DNA from: an uncultured Campylobacter sp.
GTDB taxonomy: Bacteria > Campylobacterota > Campylobacteria > Campylobacterales > Campylobacteraceae
DNA: 64,000 nucleotides
Reading direction: 5' to 3'
Assembly (NCBI RefSeq): GCF_905372745.1
Contig: NZ_CAJPQR010000005.1
Span: forward strand, 1-64,000
The translations under genes were made by a program, and so were the position numbers. The notes beneath the pieces were generated by a model. The model was not told the origin of the DNA. It saw nothing but the letters and a program-made list of their open reading frames with translations, and made no database searches. Within the stretch, counting starts at the first letter, position 1, and each line of letters opens with the position of its first letter. Shown here one piece after another: positions 36,668 to 45,677 of the stretch.

Positions 36668-38299
36668 ATGGTAAGAAGCCTGTATAACGGCGTTAGCGGC
36701 GTCAGAACCCAGGGGTTTAGTATGGACGTGTGGGCGAACAATATCGCCAACATAAATAACGTCGGCTTTACCGCTTCGATACCGGAATTTAAGAGCATTT
36801 TTTACCAAACCTCCTTTGCTGCGGGCAACAACCCGACCCAAGACCAAATCGGCCTCGGCGCCACCGGCATGACGACGGCGCTTAGCTTTTACAAGCAAGG
36901 CCCGTTTATGAAAACCGATAACGTCCTGGATATGGCGATCGGTGGCAAGGGGTTTTTTGGCGTAACGAACGGCTCTGGCACCTACTATACGCGCGCCGGT
37001 AGCTTTGGCGTAGACAAAGAAAGATATCTCGTAACAAATCAAGGCAACTACGTCCTAGGCACGCAAAATGCGCTAACGCAGGTCGCTCCAAGCCAGGGCG
37101 CGATAGAGGCTTTCGGTAGAGTAAACGGACGAGCCGCCGTCACGCAGGCCTACACTTTAGGATCAGACACCACAGACCTTGACGTCGGTGACATCGGCTC
37201 TCAGGGCAAGATTCGCCTACCGGAGTTTTTGTATCTGCCGACCAAACCGACGTCGAAGGTGACTTTTAAAGGCAATCTCGACTCATCTTTTAAAACCGAG
37301 CCCGCTACCCTGCCAGTAGACGCCGCAACCTATACGAGCAACATAGATAATGCTTCTAGAACTATAAATTTACGCGGACGAGTTACGCCTGACGCCGCGA
37401 TAACTCGCCCTAGAAAAGGCGATCTCGTCACCGTAACGGCAACCGACGCAAACGGCAAAACGGCTGAATTTAGCGCTCCGATCGACGAAAACGGCAACTG
37501 GAGCATAAGCAGGAGCTTTGAGAGAGATTTTGATCTAACGACGGCGCCGAATTTGACCACTAAGATAAATACGACCAAAGAAGCGGCAAATCGGGAAAAA
37601 TTCGTAACCGAGCTTTTAAATGCGGACGGCACGAAAAATACTCTAGAGCTAACGCTAACAAAACGCGTCCCTCAGGGCGCTAACGGTACGGTTTGGGAAG
37701 CGGCGGCAACCGTAAAAGACGCAAGCGGCGCAACTATCTCAAACGCTAACGGAGAGTTAAATTTCGACCACGAGGGTAGGCTTGTTAGCTCTACATTAGG
37801 CGCTCTAGATAATAACGGCTCGCAAGTCGAGCTAGACTTCGGCGCTCCTGCGGCTGCGGGTCAAATTTACTCGGGCGTTACCAGCACCGCGCAAGCAAAA
37901 AGCATCTCGGTCGCCCAAAACGGCGTATACGAGGGCATTTTAAAGGATTATTACACCAACGACTCGGGAAATATCCTGGCTAAATTTACTAACGGAGAGG
38001 TTCGCTCCGTCGGCAAAGTCGCGCTCTATCACTTCCAAAACGAACAAGGCCTCGCAAAAATGGGCGATAATATCTATTCGCAAAGCGCGAATTCCGGCGC
38101 TGCCTTTTTCTACAAAGACGCGGGCGGTAAAAGCATCTACGGCGCCAAATTGGCTAGCAGCACGCTAGAACAGTCAAACGTCGATCTAGCACAGGCGCTA
38201 ACGGAGGTCATCGTCACGCAAAAGGCCTACGACGCTAATGCCAAGAGCATAACGACTAGCAACGAAATGCTCCAGCGCGCAATCGAGCTAAAGCGCTAA
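36668..38299 (+). CDS. flgE: Flagellar hook protein
   Basis: Structural subunit of the hook, exported by the flagellar type III apparatus. The 543-aa product opens MVRSLYNGVSGVRTQGFSMD with NNIANINNVGFTAS, the flagellar rod/hook N-terminal domain. It ends EVIVTQKAYDANAKSITTSN, then MLQRAIELKR, the matching C-terminal coiled segment. The central variable region is shorter than in C. jejuni FlgE (over 800 aa), which affects surface antigenicity. GATAGGACG precedes the ATG. Confidence 0.95.
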   Translation: MVRSLYNGVSGVRTQGFSMDVWANNIANINNVGFTASIPEFKSIFYQTSFAAGNNPTQDQIGLGATGMTTALSFYKQGPFMKTDNVLDMAIGGKGFFGVTNGSGTYYTRAGSFGVDKERYLVTNQGNYVLGTQNALTQVAPSQGAIEAFGRVNGRAAVTQAYTLGSDTTDLDVGDIGSQGKIRLPEFLYLPTKPTSKVTFKGNLDSSFKTEPATLPVDAATYTSNIDNASRTINLRGRVTPDAAITRPRKGDLVTVTATDANGKTAEFSAPIDENGNWSISRSFERDFDLTTAPNLTTKINTTKEAANREKFVTELLNADGTKNTLELTLTKRVPQGANGTVWEAAATVKDASGATISNANGELNFDHEGRLVSSTLGALDNNGSQVELDFGAPAAAGQIYSGVTSTAQAKSISVAQNGVYEGILKDYYTNDSGNILAKFTNGEVRSVGKVALYHFQNEQGLAKMGDNIYSQSANSGAAFFYKDAGGKSIYGAKLASSTLEQSNVDLAQALTEVIVTQKAYDANAKSITTSNEMLQRAIELKR

Positions 38300-38303
38300 A
38301 TTT

Positions 38304-38329
38304 AACCCGCAAATTTAACGCGGGTTTTT
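38304..38329 (+). terminator. Rho-independent terminator after flgE
   Basis: AACCCGC and GCGGGTT arms around an AAATTTAAC loop, followed by a T-run, 5 bp past the flgE stop. It closes the fliK-flgD-flgE operon. Confidence 0.75.
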
Positions 38330-38408
38330 AAATTTAGCCGCAACCGTAAAGCCAAATTTAACGCGATCAAGTAGCTTGCTTTTAAGATATCTAACATAAA
38401 TTTTTAGC

Positions 38409-38414
38409 TAAAAT
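38409..38414 (+). promoter_or_regulatory. Putative -10 box for nrdB
   Basis: TAAAAT in TTAGCTAAAATC, about 33 bp before the nrdB ATG, in A+T-rich DNA. Confidence 0.4.
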
Positions 38415-38446
38415 CAGCCCCAAATTTTAGAAAACAAAGAAAAGAC

Positions 38447-39469
38447 ATGAACCGAAAACGAATCTACAACCCTAGTTCAAACGAAAATTTGACCGATCGC
38501 CGCGTATTTAACGGCAATCCGCACGGTATTTTAAATTTCACCAAGGCAAAATATCAGTGGGCGCTCAAGCTCTGGGACCTGATGGAAGCTAACACGTGGT
38601 TTCCAAAAGAGGTCGACACCACGGACGACGTACGCGACTACGCCTACAACCTCACGCAGGCCGAAAAGCGCATGTACGATCTAGTTTGGAGCCAGCTCAT
38701 CTCGATGGATAGCTTCCAGACAAACAACCTAGCCGACAACATCAACCCATACATCACTGCGCCCGAGATCAACGCCTGCCTAGCGCGCCAAGCTTACGAG
38801 GAGGCCAACCACTCCAAGTCCTACGCCGTCATGGTCGAGGCCATCTGCGACAACACCGACCTCATCTACGAGATGGAAAAGCACGACGAGGTTTTGCGCG
38901 AGAAAAACGACTACATATCAAGCGTTTACGAGGAGCTAGCGGGCGAAGTAACGGACGAAAAGCTGCTACTTGCCATGGTAGCGAATCAAATTTTAGAGGG
39001 TATTTATTTTTATAGCGGTTTTACGGCGATTTATGCGCTGGCGCGTGCGGGCAAGATGCTAGGCAGCGCGCAGATGATTCGCTTTATCCAGCGCGACGAG
39101 ATCACGCATCTGCTGCTATTTCAAAACATGATAAACAGCGTCCGCGCAGAGCGTCCCGATCTTTTCACGCCTGAGACCGAGGCTAAAATTTACGACATGT
39201 TTGAGCGCGCCGGCGAGCTTGAGATCAAATGGGGCAAATACATCACGCAAAACCAAATAATGGGCTTTACTGATGATATCATCGAGCAGTACATCCACTA
39301 TCTCATCGACCAGCGCCTAGTTGCGATCGGTCTAAAACGCCGCTACAACGTCGCCCACCCGATCAAATGGGTCGATGATTTTGCTAAATTTAACGACCAA
39401 AAGAGTAACTTTTTCGAGGCGAAGGTGACGAATTACAGCAAAGGAAGCATCAGTTTTGACGACTTTTAG
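38447..39469 (+). CDS. nrdB: Ribonucleotide reductase, beta (small) subunit
   Basis: Class Ia/Ib diiron radical subunit that partners NrdA to make deoxyribonucleotides. The 340-aa product shows the metal-ligand segments AYEEANHSKSYAVM (Glu and His), YEELAGEVTD, and RDEITHLLLFQNM (Glu, His), and the radical-path region. The C-terminal tail ends in SFDDF, the acidic-aromatic peptide that docks on the large subunit. nrdA is not in the window, as is usual in Campylobacter, where the genes are apart. The next gene overlaps its 3' end by 14 bp. Confidence 0.95.
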   Translation: MNRKRIYNPSSNENLTDRRVFNGNPHGILNFTKAKYQWALKLWDLMEANTWFPKEVDTTDDVRDYAYNLTQAEKRMYDLVWSQLISMDSFQTNNLADNINPYITAPEINACLARQAYEEANHSKSYAVMVEAICDNTDLIYEMEKHDEVLREKNDYISSVYEELAGEVTDEKLLLAMVANQILEGIYFYSGFTAIYALARAGKMLGSAQMIRFIQRDEITHLLLFQNMINSVRAERPDLFTPETEAKIYDMFERAGELEIKWGKYITQNQIMGFTDDIIEQYIHYLIDQRLVAIGLKRRYNVAHPIKWVDDFAKFNDQKSNFFEAKVTNYSKGSISFDDF

Positions 39470-40226
39470 TCCAAATTTATGCCCTATCGTCCTAACGGCG
39501 CCCTCTTGCTCCCAGCGTCAAGACGAGTTGCTCGAAAAAATCGCCGCCGCGCCCAGAAACTCTATCATCTTAGCTAGCGAGCTGTGCGTTAGCGGATATG
39601 ATTTCGACGGATTTTTTAGCGGAGCAAACCGAGCGATGCTGGGCGGCTCGATCGGCAGCTTTGACGCCATACTTTTTGAGGCGATCCAAGAAGCCCTAAC
39701 TCCCGATAAATTCCTTGGGCTAACGCATCTAACGAGCCTAAACCGAGCCAAAGGACTCGCGCAAATTTCAATCACGCAGACGCAAAAAAACGAAATTTAC
39801 AACGAATTTATCCTGTTAAACAACCAAAACGTCTTTTATGCGCAAAATAAATCAAAGCTTTTTCGCCCAAATTTAGAGCACGAAATTTTTGCCGCAGGAG
39901 ACGAGTCGGCGGTAAAGCCGTTTGATTTTAAAGGGCTAAAAATAGGCGTTTTAATTTGCTTTGAGCTTAGATTTTCAGAGCTTTGGGCACAGCTAAAAGG
40001 CTGCGATATCATCCTGGTACCCGCTATGTGGGGCAAGGCGCGCGAGGACGCATATCTTACGCTTTGTAAGGCTCTAGCGATTGCCAATAGCTGCTACGTC
40101 GTAGCCGCAAGCTCGCTTGAACTTGAGTTTTCGGGCGTGTTTTTGCCAAACGGCGAATTTGCAAAAGAAGCTAAATTTGATCAAAATCTAATCCTTGAAA
40201 TCAAACGAAATTTGGGGCTTTTATGA
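39456..40226 (+). CDS. Carbon-nitrogen hydrolase (nitrilase superfamily)
   Basis: A 256-aa cytosolic protein with the nitrilase-fold catalytic set: Glu in ASELCVSGYD, Lys in AQNKSKLFRP and Cys in LICFELRFSELW. The substrate is unknown; omega-amidase or N-carbamoylputrescine-type amidases are candidates. It starts at TTG inside the nrdB 3' end, with AAGGAAGC nine bases upstream, so it is translationally coupled to nrdB. It overlaps pcm by 4 bp, making nrdB-nitrilase-pcm a three-gene operon. Confidence 0.85.
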   Translation: MTTFSPNLCPIVLTAPSCSQRQDELLEKIAAAPRNSIILASELCVSGYDFDGFFSGANRAMLGGSIGSFDAILFEAIQEALTPDKFLGLTHLTSLNRAKGLAQISITQTQKNEIYNEFILLNNQNVFYAQNKSKLFRPNLEHEIFAAGDESAVKPFDFKGLKIGVLICFELRFSELWAQLKGCDIILVPAMWGKAREDAYLTLCKALAIANSCYVVAASSLELEFSGVFLPNGEFAKEAKFDQNLILEIKRNLGLL

Positions 40227-40855
40227 CCGCTCTTGAAAAATCAAAATGCCTTGCTATGGCCGACGAGATCGGCGATATACTTACTCTAACGCCATCGCTT
40301 TATAAGGCTCTTTGTAACACTCCGCGCGAGATATTCGCTCCCGTCGCACACCGCGCGTACAGCCTGGACGCTCAGCCTATCGGCGGAAATCAATGGATCA
40401 GCTCGCCTCTAACGGTAGCTAAGATGACGCTGGCGCTTGAGGCCGAAGGCATCGATAATGCCCTAGAGATCGGCTGCGGCAGCGGTTATCAGGCGGCGAT
40501 TTTATCGCATTTAGCGCACAGGGTTTTTAGCGTCGAGCGTATCGAAAAGCTAGCAACCGAGGCTAAAAAACGCTTTGAAACGCTTGAAATACGCAACGTC
40601 CACGTGAGATTCGACGACGGAAACGTCGGCTGGAAAAGCTACGCTCCATACGACCGCATTTTGCTTTCAGCAGCGGCGCAGCATGTGCCGCAGACGCTTT
40701 TTAACCAGCTAAAAAACGGCGGCATTTTAGTAGCCCCTATCGAAAAAAACGGCAAGCAGTTTATCGTCAAATTTACAAAAGACTCTCGCGGCGAGATAAC
40801 GCAAAAGGCGCTTGATGAGTGCCTCTTTGTGCCGCTTTTGGGCGGGATAGAGTAG
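40223..40855 (+). CDS. pcm: Protein-L-isoaspartate O-methyltransferase
   Basis: SAM-dependent repair enzyme that methylates isoaspartyl residues in aged proteins. The 210-aa product has GGNQWISSPLTVAKMT near residue 52, and the SAM-binding LEIGCGSGYQAAIL near 80 followed by VFSVERI, the PCMT signatures. ATG overlaps the upstream stop (ATGA). Last gene of the operon; a strong terminator follows. Confidence 0.93.
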   Translation: MTALEKSKCLAMADEIGDILTLTPSLYKALCNTPREIFAPVAHRAYSLDAQPIGGNQWISSPLTVAKMTLALEAEGIDNALEIGCGSGYQAAILSHLAHRVFSVERIEKLATEAKKRFETLEIRNVHVRFDDGNVGWKSYAPYDRILLSAAAQHVPQTLFNQLKNGGILVAPIEKNGKQFIVKFTKDSRGEITQKALDECLFVPLLGGIE

Positions 40856-40861
40856 GGCGGA

Positions 40862-40883
40862 GCGTCAAATTTGACGCTTTTTT
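40862..40883 (+). terminator. Rho-independent terminator after pcm
   Basis: Perfect inverted repeat GCGTCAAATTTGACGC followed by six T, starting 7 bp after the pcm stop. Confidence 0.85.
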
Positions 40884-41354
40884 CGCATTTAAAGCCTGCG
40901 GCGCAAATTTCGCTAGCCCTGCAAAGTCTTAAATCCTAATAGCAAAACAAACCTAATCTAACCTAGATAACTCGCAAAAGGCATCTTGGCTAGACTGCTT
41001 GGTACTTAAAAAACAAGAATGTAAGAAAATCGCTTTTGCATGAGGCCTTTGAGGTATTATGCGAATTTATCCGAAAGCAAACCGTATCTTGCTCGTAAAT
41101 TTATATTTTCGCGCCTAAATCGCTCGCCCTCGTCGCTAAATTTGCGCTGTTTTTGGTTGCGGCACCGTTAGCGTTCCTCATCTACGCTTTTTGATTTGAT
41201 TTTCGGGGCGCGTTATTTTAGAATGCTCGCGATTTACAAAAGCAAATTTAGCAATCTTTGCTCACGCAAGCTTGGTTTAAAGGCTAAACGGGCTAAAATA
41301 AATCAGCGCGCCGCCGCCTGCTAATTTAACGAAACCGCCTAAATTTGGCCGCAC
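40884..41354. other. Intergenic region, convergent genes
   Basis: About 470 bp between pcm and the convergent unknown gene. No frame with start, ribosome site and protein-like composition was found. TAAATTT-type words are common. Confidence 0.45.
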
Positions 41355-42332
41355 TTAGAAGATGCGCAGTTGCTGCTTGCCCGCGATTTGGAGTATCCAC
41401 TCGGCAGATTTTACGAAGCGTTTCACGACGTCGTCGCTCCAGCTAGATATAGCAAAATCATGATACGTAAGCGAGTCCAGCCGTAAAATCTCGGCTGCGA
41501 TCGCGGCTAACGCCTCTTCGCCCAGCTCGCCTTTTAGCTCGTTAAATTTATTTTGCCAGCCGCTTGGCGCAGCCGCGCCCCGCGCGCTATCTAGCCATTT
41601 TAGAGCCTTGACGCTTAGGCTAAATTTACCTTCAAAACACGCGGCGTTTAGGATTTTATTTGCGACTAGATAGCAGCCTTGGCGGTTTTTGGGGATAAAG
41701 TTTTTAAGCAGCTGCACGCCCCTTTCGTCGCCGTCTTTTACCTCGCAGGCTAGCTTTTTAAATACGGCTATATCGTGGTGAAACTCCTTGTCGTCGATAA
41801 TGCAAAGCAAATTTTGTATGATTTCTAGCTTTGCGTCCCTGTCCGCGCGCGCGAAAATTTTATTTTGTTTTTCGATTTTTAGGGCGTTTTCTAGCAAATA
41901 ACCGTTTGGAGAGACGTAAAAATTGTGCTTTATGTACCGCGTAAGCGCCGTAAATGCGGCAAGGCAAAAGCTTGCTTCCGATATACGCCGCTCTATCTCG
42001 TCGTATAAAAATTTACTCATGATTCCGCAAACCACAGAATCCAAATGCTCGCTTTGGATAATGTTGTTGTAGTAAATAAGCTTGGCTAGAACGAAATTTT
42101 GCGCGCTTTGGCTAAGGTTTGCGGCGAGAGTTTCTAGCCGCGAGGCCAGATCTTTGATGACGTCGTCGCCAAAAACATCTAGCTTGCTTTGCCTTTGCAA
42201 AAGTAGTAAAAACCAGCTCCAAACCGCGTCAAATTCGGCTTGAGGAACGTTTAGCTCGCTTGCTAGGATTTTTGACTTTCCCTCATCGTCGCTCAAAAAT
42301 TTAATATATTTTGCGTTTAGATTTTGTTGCAT
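41355..42332 (-). CDS. Unknown cytosolic protein
   Basis: A 325-aa protein. Start chosen at the ATG (MQQNLNAKYIKFLSDDEGKS) after AAGGGAAACG; a longer in-frame start at 42428 adds a Lys/Arg-rich tail without support. No signal peptide or membrane span. The sequence is mostly helical, with regularly spaced Leu/Ala, and reads like an alpha-solenoid (ARM/HEAT-like) without a recognisable family motif. Isolated between two long gene-free stretches, which hints at an acquired or accessory gene. Function unknown. Confidence 0.7.
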   Translation of the reverse strand: MQQNLNAKYIKFLSDDEGKSKILASELNVPQAEFDAVWSWFLLLLQRQSKLDVFGDDVIKDLASRLETLAANLSQSAQNFVLAKLIYYNNIIQSEHLDSVVCGIMSKFLYDEIERRISEASFCLAAFTALTRYIKHNFYVSPNGYLLENALKIEKQNKIFARADRDAKLEIIQNLLCIIDDKEFHHDIAVFKKLACEVKDGDERGVQLLKNFIPKNRQGCYLVANKILNAACFEGKFSLSVKALKWLDSARGAAAPSGWQNKFNELKGELGEEALAAIAAEILRLDSLTYHDFAISSWSDDVVKRFVKSAEWILQIAGKQQLRIF

Positions 42333-42964
42333 TCGTTTCCCTTCGTATCTATGTTTTGGTCGCTTTTTACGGCTCTTAGATGTATTTAAACAAGCCTTTA
42401 TGTTTAAAAAACACTTAAATTTGAGCATCTTGCGTTAAAATGGCAAAATTTGCTCAAGCTATTTTTAAAGCTTGCTCGCTAAATGGTAATGCTCGCAGGC
42501 GGCGTAAATTTAGCGTTTTTGGGCTGAAAATCGCATTTGACGCGGCTTATTTTATATGCGAGCGAGTAAGATGTATTCGGCGAAATACGGCTTAGGCAAA
42601 GACCAAAACCGGCTCTTGCCGTCGCCGGTAGCTTGCGTCTCGGTAAGGCGCGCTAGTTTTTATATGCGTTTGCCGCTACGCTTTGCCGGGTTTTGACGAG
42701 TTTTTGTTGCGTTAGACTAGAGCTAGACAAATCAACCGCATGCGGCCAAAAATGCTAAATTTGGCGGTAAATTTCATAAAAGCGGCCGCAGTTTGTTTAA
42801 AAATCGCTCTGCGACGGCACCTTGTTAAAAAGCTTATTAAATTTAAAAATCGTACTTGCGTTTTGCCGCCAAATCGCGGCGATGCCTGAGCTTGCAAATG
42901 GCAAGCGCGGGTCGAATTTAGAAACGACGTTTTGCCTGCGACGCCCGAAATTTCTATCTATATT
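42333..42964. other. Long intergenic region
   Basis: About 630 bp with no supported gene; it holds the promoter for the minus-strand unknown gene near 42350-42450. Short frames here are the opposite-strand reading of spacer DNA. Confidence 0.45.
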
Positions 42965-43882
42965 TTACGCTCTTTTGCCCAGCTTTTGGCTTCTGCTCGC
43001 CCAAAATCCCGCAAGAAGAGCGCCCGATACGTTGTGCCAGATACTAAAAATAGCGCCCGGAAGCGCGCTAAGCCCGGAGAAGTATTTAATCGCGAGCGCG
43101 ACGCTAAGCCCCGAGTTTTGCATGCCGACTTCGATGCTGATGGTGCGCGCGATCCGCTCATCAAACCCTAGAGCCCTAGCGCCTAGATATCCGCATATCA
43201 GCCCTGCCGCGTTATGCGCCATAACGGCGAAAACGACCGTTAGTCCGACCTTTTCGATATTTGCGTGGTTAAGCGCTACGACGATTGCGATAATTAGCAC
43301 GATAGCGCCGATCGAGACGGCGGGTAGGGCGCTTTGTAGGCGCGCTACGACGCGGTGCGCAAAGGTATTTAAACTAACGCCTACAGCTAGCGGTACGAGC
43401 GTGATTTTTACGAGGTCGATCAGCATATCGGTCGCCGGTACCGGCACTTTTTGCCCGATATACAGCCACGTAAGCAGCGGCATCAATACGATGGATAGCA
43501 GCGTCGAGCATAGCGTCATACTCACCGACAGCGCGACGTTCCCACGAGCCAGATAAGTGATGACGTTGCTCGCCGTCCCGCCCGCGCTCGTGCCTACTAA
43601 CATCATACCTGCGGTGAGCTCGTCGTTTAAATTTAATAACCTAGAAACGCCCAGTCCCGCCAGCGGCATGACGATAAATTGCAGCGCGACACCCAGAGCC
43701 AGCGCGCGCTTTTTGTTAAAAATGTCCGCAAAATCGCGCAACGTAAGCGTCATGCCCATTCCTAGCATTATCGTTATTAAAAGCGGAACTATGAGGGTTT
43801 TTAGCGGCGCGAAAACACCGGGCAGCGCGTATCCTAGCGCGGCGCAAAGTAGCGCCGTAACCGGGAAAATAAAAGCATTCAT
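42965..43882 (-). CDS. Bile acid:sodium symporter family (BASS) transporter
   Basis: Inner-membrane secondary transporter of 305 aa with about nine to ten hydrophobic segments. Family marks are VPLLITIMLGMGMTLTLRDF near residue 33, LVGTSAGGTASNVITYLARG near 95 (the 'GGxxSN' sodium-site crossover) and EVGMQNSGLSVALA near 255. Substrates of bacterial BASS proteins vary (bile acids, pantoate, pyruvate and others), so I leave it open. ATG at 43882 after AAGGAAAAAA. Confidence 0.9.
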   Translation of the reverse strand: MNAFIFPVTALLCAALGYALPGVFAPLKTLIVPLLITIMLGMGMTLTLRDFADIFNKKRALALGVALQFIVMPLAGLGVSRLLNLNDELTAGMMLVGTSAGGTASNVITYLARGNVALSVSMTLCSTLLSIVLMPLLTWLYIGQKVPVPATDMLIDLVKITLVPLAVGVSLNTFAHRVVARLQSALPAVSIGAIVLIIAIVVALNHANIEKVGLTVVFAVMAHNAAGLICGYLGARALGFDERIARTISIEVGMQNSGLSVALAIKYFSGLSALPGAIFSIWHNVSGALLAGFWASRSQKLGKRA

Positions 43883-44103
43883 TTTTTTCCTTTAAGCTTC
43901 CCGCGCGCTTTTGCGTTGCGGATTGCCTGAAATTTAGGGCATATTTTAGCGAGTGAAAATTTAAGCGTCGGTAAAACCTGCTAAATTTCAGGCTTATTCG
44001 TCTGAAAACGGCAGCATAAGGCAAAGTGCGGTATAAATTTGCGCGAGCGCCCGAATAAGCGGCGTCAAAATCTTACGAAAATTTGCGCCTAAGCGCTACA
44101 ATT

Positions 44104-44670
44104 TTAATCAAAAAGCGAATTTTGCCTTGCTTTTATCGCGAAGCTTTTGCGGTGGATATCGCAGTATCCGCGCTCGGCGATCGCGCTCAGGTGGGCTTTC
44201 GTGCCGTAGCCTTTGTGCGCGGCAAAGCCATATCCCTCGTAAACGCCGTCCCACGCCCGCATCAGCGCGTCGCGGCTGACCTTGGCCAGGATGCTGGCCG
44301 CGCTCACCTGCGCGACTTTTCCATCGGCTTTGATCATCGTTTTTATGCCGGTGCCGTAGTTTGCGTTGCCGTCGTAGAGCAACTCGCAGCCTGCAAAATG
44401 CGCCTTAAGTAGCCGCAGCGCGCGTCTGATGCACTCGCTAAGGCCCAGCTCGTCGATCTGCTCGTTTGAAAAATATACGATGAGAAAGTCCGAGTTTTTG
44501 ATGATCTCGCGAAACAGCTGCTCACGCCGCTTTTCAGTCAGTTTTTTAGAGTCGTTTAGTCCAGCTATCTCGCGCTTTAGCACGCACGCAGCCACCGCCA
44601 AAGGCCCAGCCAGTGCGCCGCGACCTGCTTCATCAATGCCGCAGAGTTGGGTGTCAGATTTGTTTTTCAT
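44104..44670 (-). CDS. rnhB: Ribonuclease HII
   Basis: Endonuclease that cuts RNA in RNA-DNA hybrids and removes single ribonucleotides from DNA. The 188-aa product begins MKNKSDTQLCGIDEAGRGAL with the DEAGRG catalytic motif (Asp, Glu). It continues with LNDSKKLTEKRRE, a DGNANYGTGIKTMIKAD segment supplying the next Asp, and ASILAKVSRD. Start taken at the ATG closest to the family length; an upstream in-frame start at 44688 is possible. No clear ribosome site. Confidence 0.94.
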   Translation of the reverse strand: MKNKSDTQLCGIDEAGRGALAGPLAVAACVLKREIAGLNDSKKLTEKRREQLFREIIKNSDFLIVYFSNEQIDELGLSECIRRALRLLKAHFAGCELLYDGNANYGTGIKTMIKADGKVAQVSAASILAKVSRDALMRAWDGVYEGYGFAAHKGYGTKAHLSAIAERGYCDIHRKSFAIKARQNSLFD

Positions 44671-44784
44671 CTTTATACTTTTTCGCAAGTTTTTTAGAAT
44701 TTAAGCCATCAAATTTCGGTTTGCTTTGTATCAAATTTTGCCTTCCATTTTTTAAAGTTTTCCTTTTTATAGCGGAAAATTTGC

Positions 44785-45666
44785 CTAAAACAGCCCGAAA
44801 TTTTGCTTTAAATGCTCTTTGATGGGCTCGAGCGGTAGCGATACCTCGCTATTTTTACCGCCGGCCGTGCCGTCAAAAAACGTAATCCCGCTTGGCGAGA
44901 GCGTAAAATTTTCGCTCGGCGTTATCTTTTCTTTTGCGAAGATCGCAGCCAAATTTGCGTCGTTTAGATCCTTAAAAACGTCGCTCAAATTTATCTTTTT
45001 TAGGTTTTTGAGCCAGACGGTTTTGCAGATTTTTCCGCTCGCGCCTAGTTCGCAGACGCTTCTTATTTTGCCGTTTTGATACTCGAGGTTATTTAGCGCA
45101 TTTGTGGCGTTTTTTGAGGGATCTTTGAGCCATGCCGACTTAAAATTTTCAAGCTTTTCGGCGAGGGATTTTTTATTATTTTGAGCAAATTTAGGCGAGT
45201 AAAAGTCGCTCACTACGGCTTCAAATCGCGCTCCGTCTCGCCCTACCTCTTGCAGCCCAAGCGCCGTAAAATCATAGCTCGCGACCTGCTTTATCACGGC
45301 CTTTCGCGCTTTGCCTCTGATCGCCAGTTTGCCCGCTAGTTCGCCGTTATCTGCTTTCACGCTTAGATTTAGCCACTCGGTGACCGCGTTTACGGCCGTT
45401 ATATCGGCGCCCGATTTTTCGATGCTGCCCTTACTAAAGTCGTATCTGGCGCCCTCGAAAAAGGCGTGCCCTTGAAATTTAGGCGGTGAAATGACGCCCT
45501 TGTCGCTAAAATTTTCAAACTCGGCCTCAAGTTCGCTGATGTAGAGCTCAAATTTGCTCCCGTCCGCCTCGCCTGCAAATTTATAAATTTTACCCTCGTT
45601 TTCGTGCCTGATCTCGTAGCCTAGTGCCAAAACGTAGACCAAAAATATCGCCGCAACCGCTCTCAT
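44785..45666 (-). CDS. Exported protein, unknown function
   Basis: A 293-aa protein starting at the ATG after AAAGGAGCGGTT; a longer in-frame start at 45720 lies inside the upstream gene's end. MRAVAAIFLVYVLALG is a signal peptide or N-terminal anchor. The mature part alternates charged and hydrophobic strands (FELYISELEAEFENF, LSVKADNGELAGKLAI) like an AsmA- or YdgA-type lipid-transfer or periplasmic domain, but I cannot confirm it. Twelve bp after the AAA+ ATPase gene, so the two are probably one operon. Confidence 0.7.
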   Translation of the reverse strand: MRAVAAIFLVYVLALGYEIRHENEGKIYKFAGEADGSKFELYISELEAEFENFSDKGVISPPKFQGHAFFEGARYDFSKGSIEKSGADITAVNAVTEWLNLSVKADNGELAGKLAIRGKARKAVIKQVASYDFTALGLQEVGRDGARFEAVVSDFYSPKFAQNNKKSLAEKLENFKSAWLKDPSKNATNALNNLEYQNGKIRSVCELGASGKICKTVWLKNLKKINLSDVFKDLNDANLAAIFAKEKITPSENFTLSPSGITFFDGTAGGKNSEVSLPLEPIKEHLKQNFGLF

Positions 45667-45677
45667 AACCGCTCCTT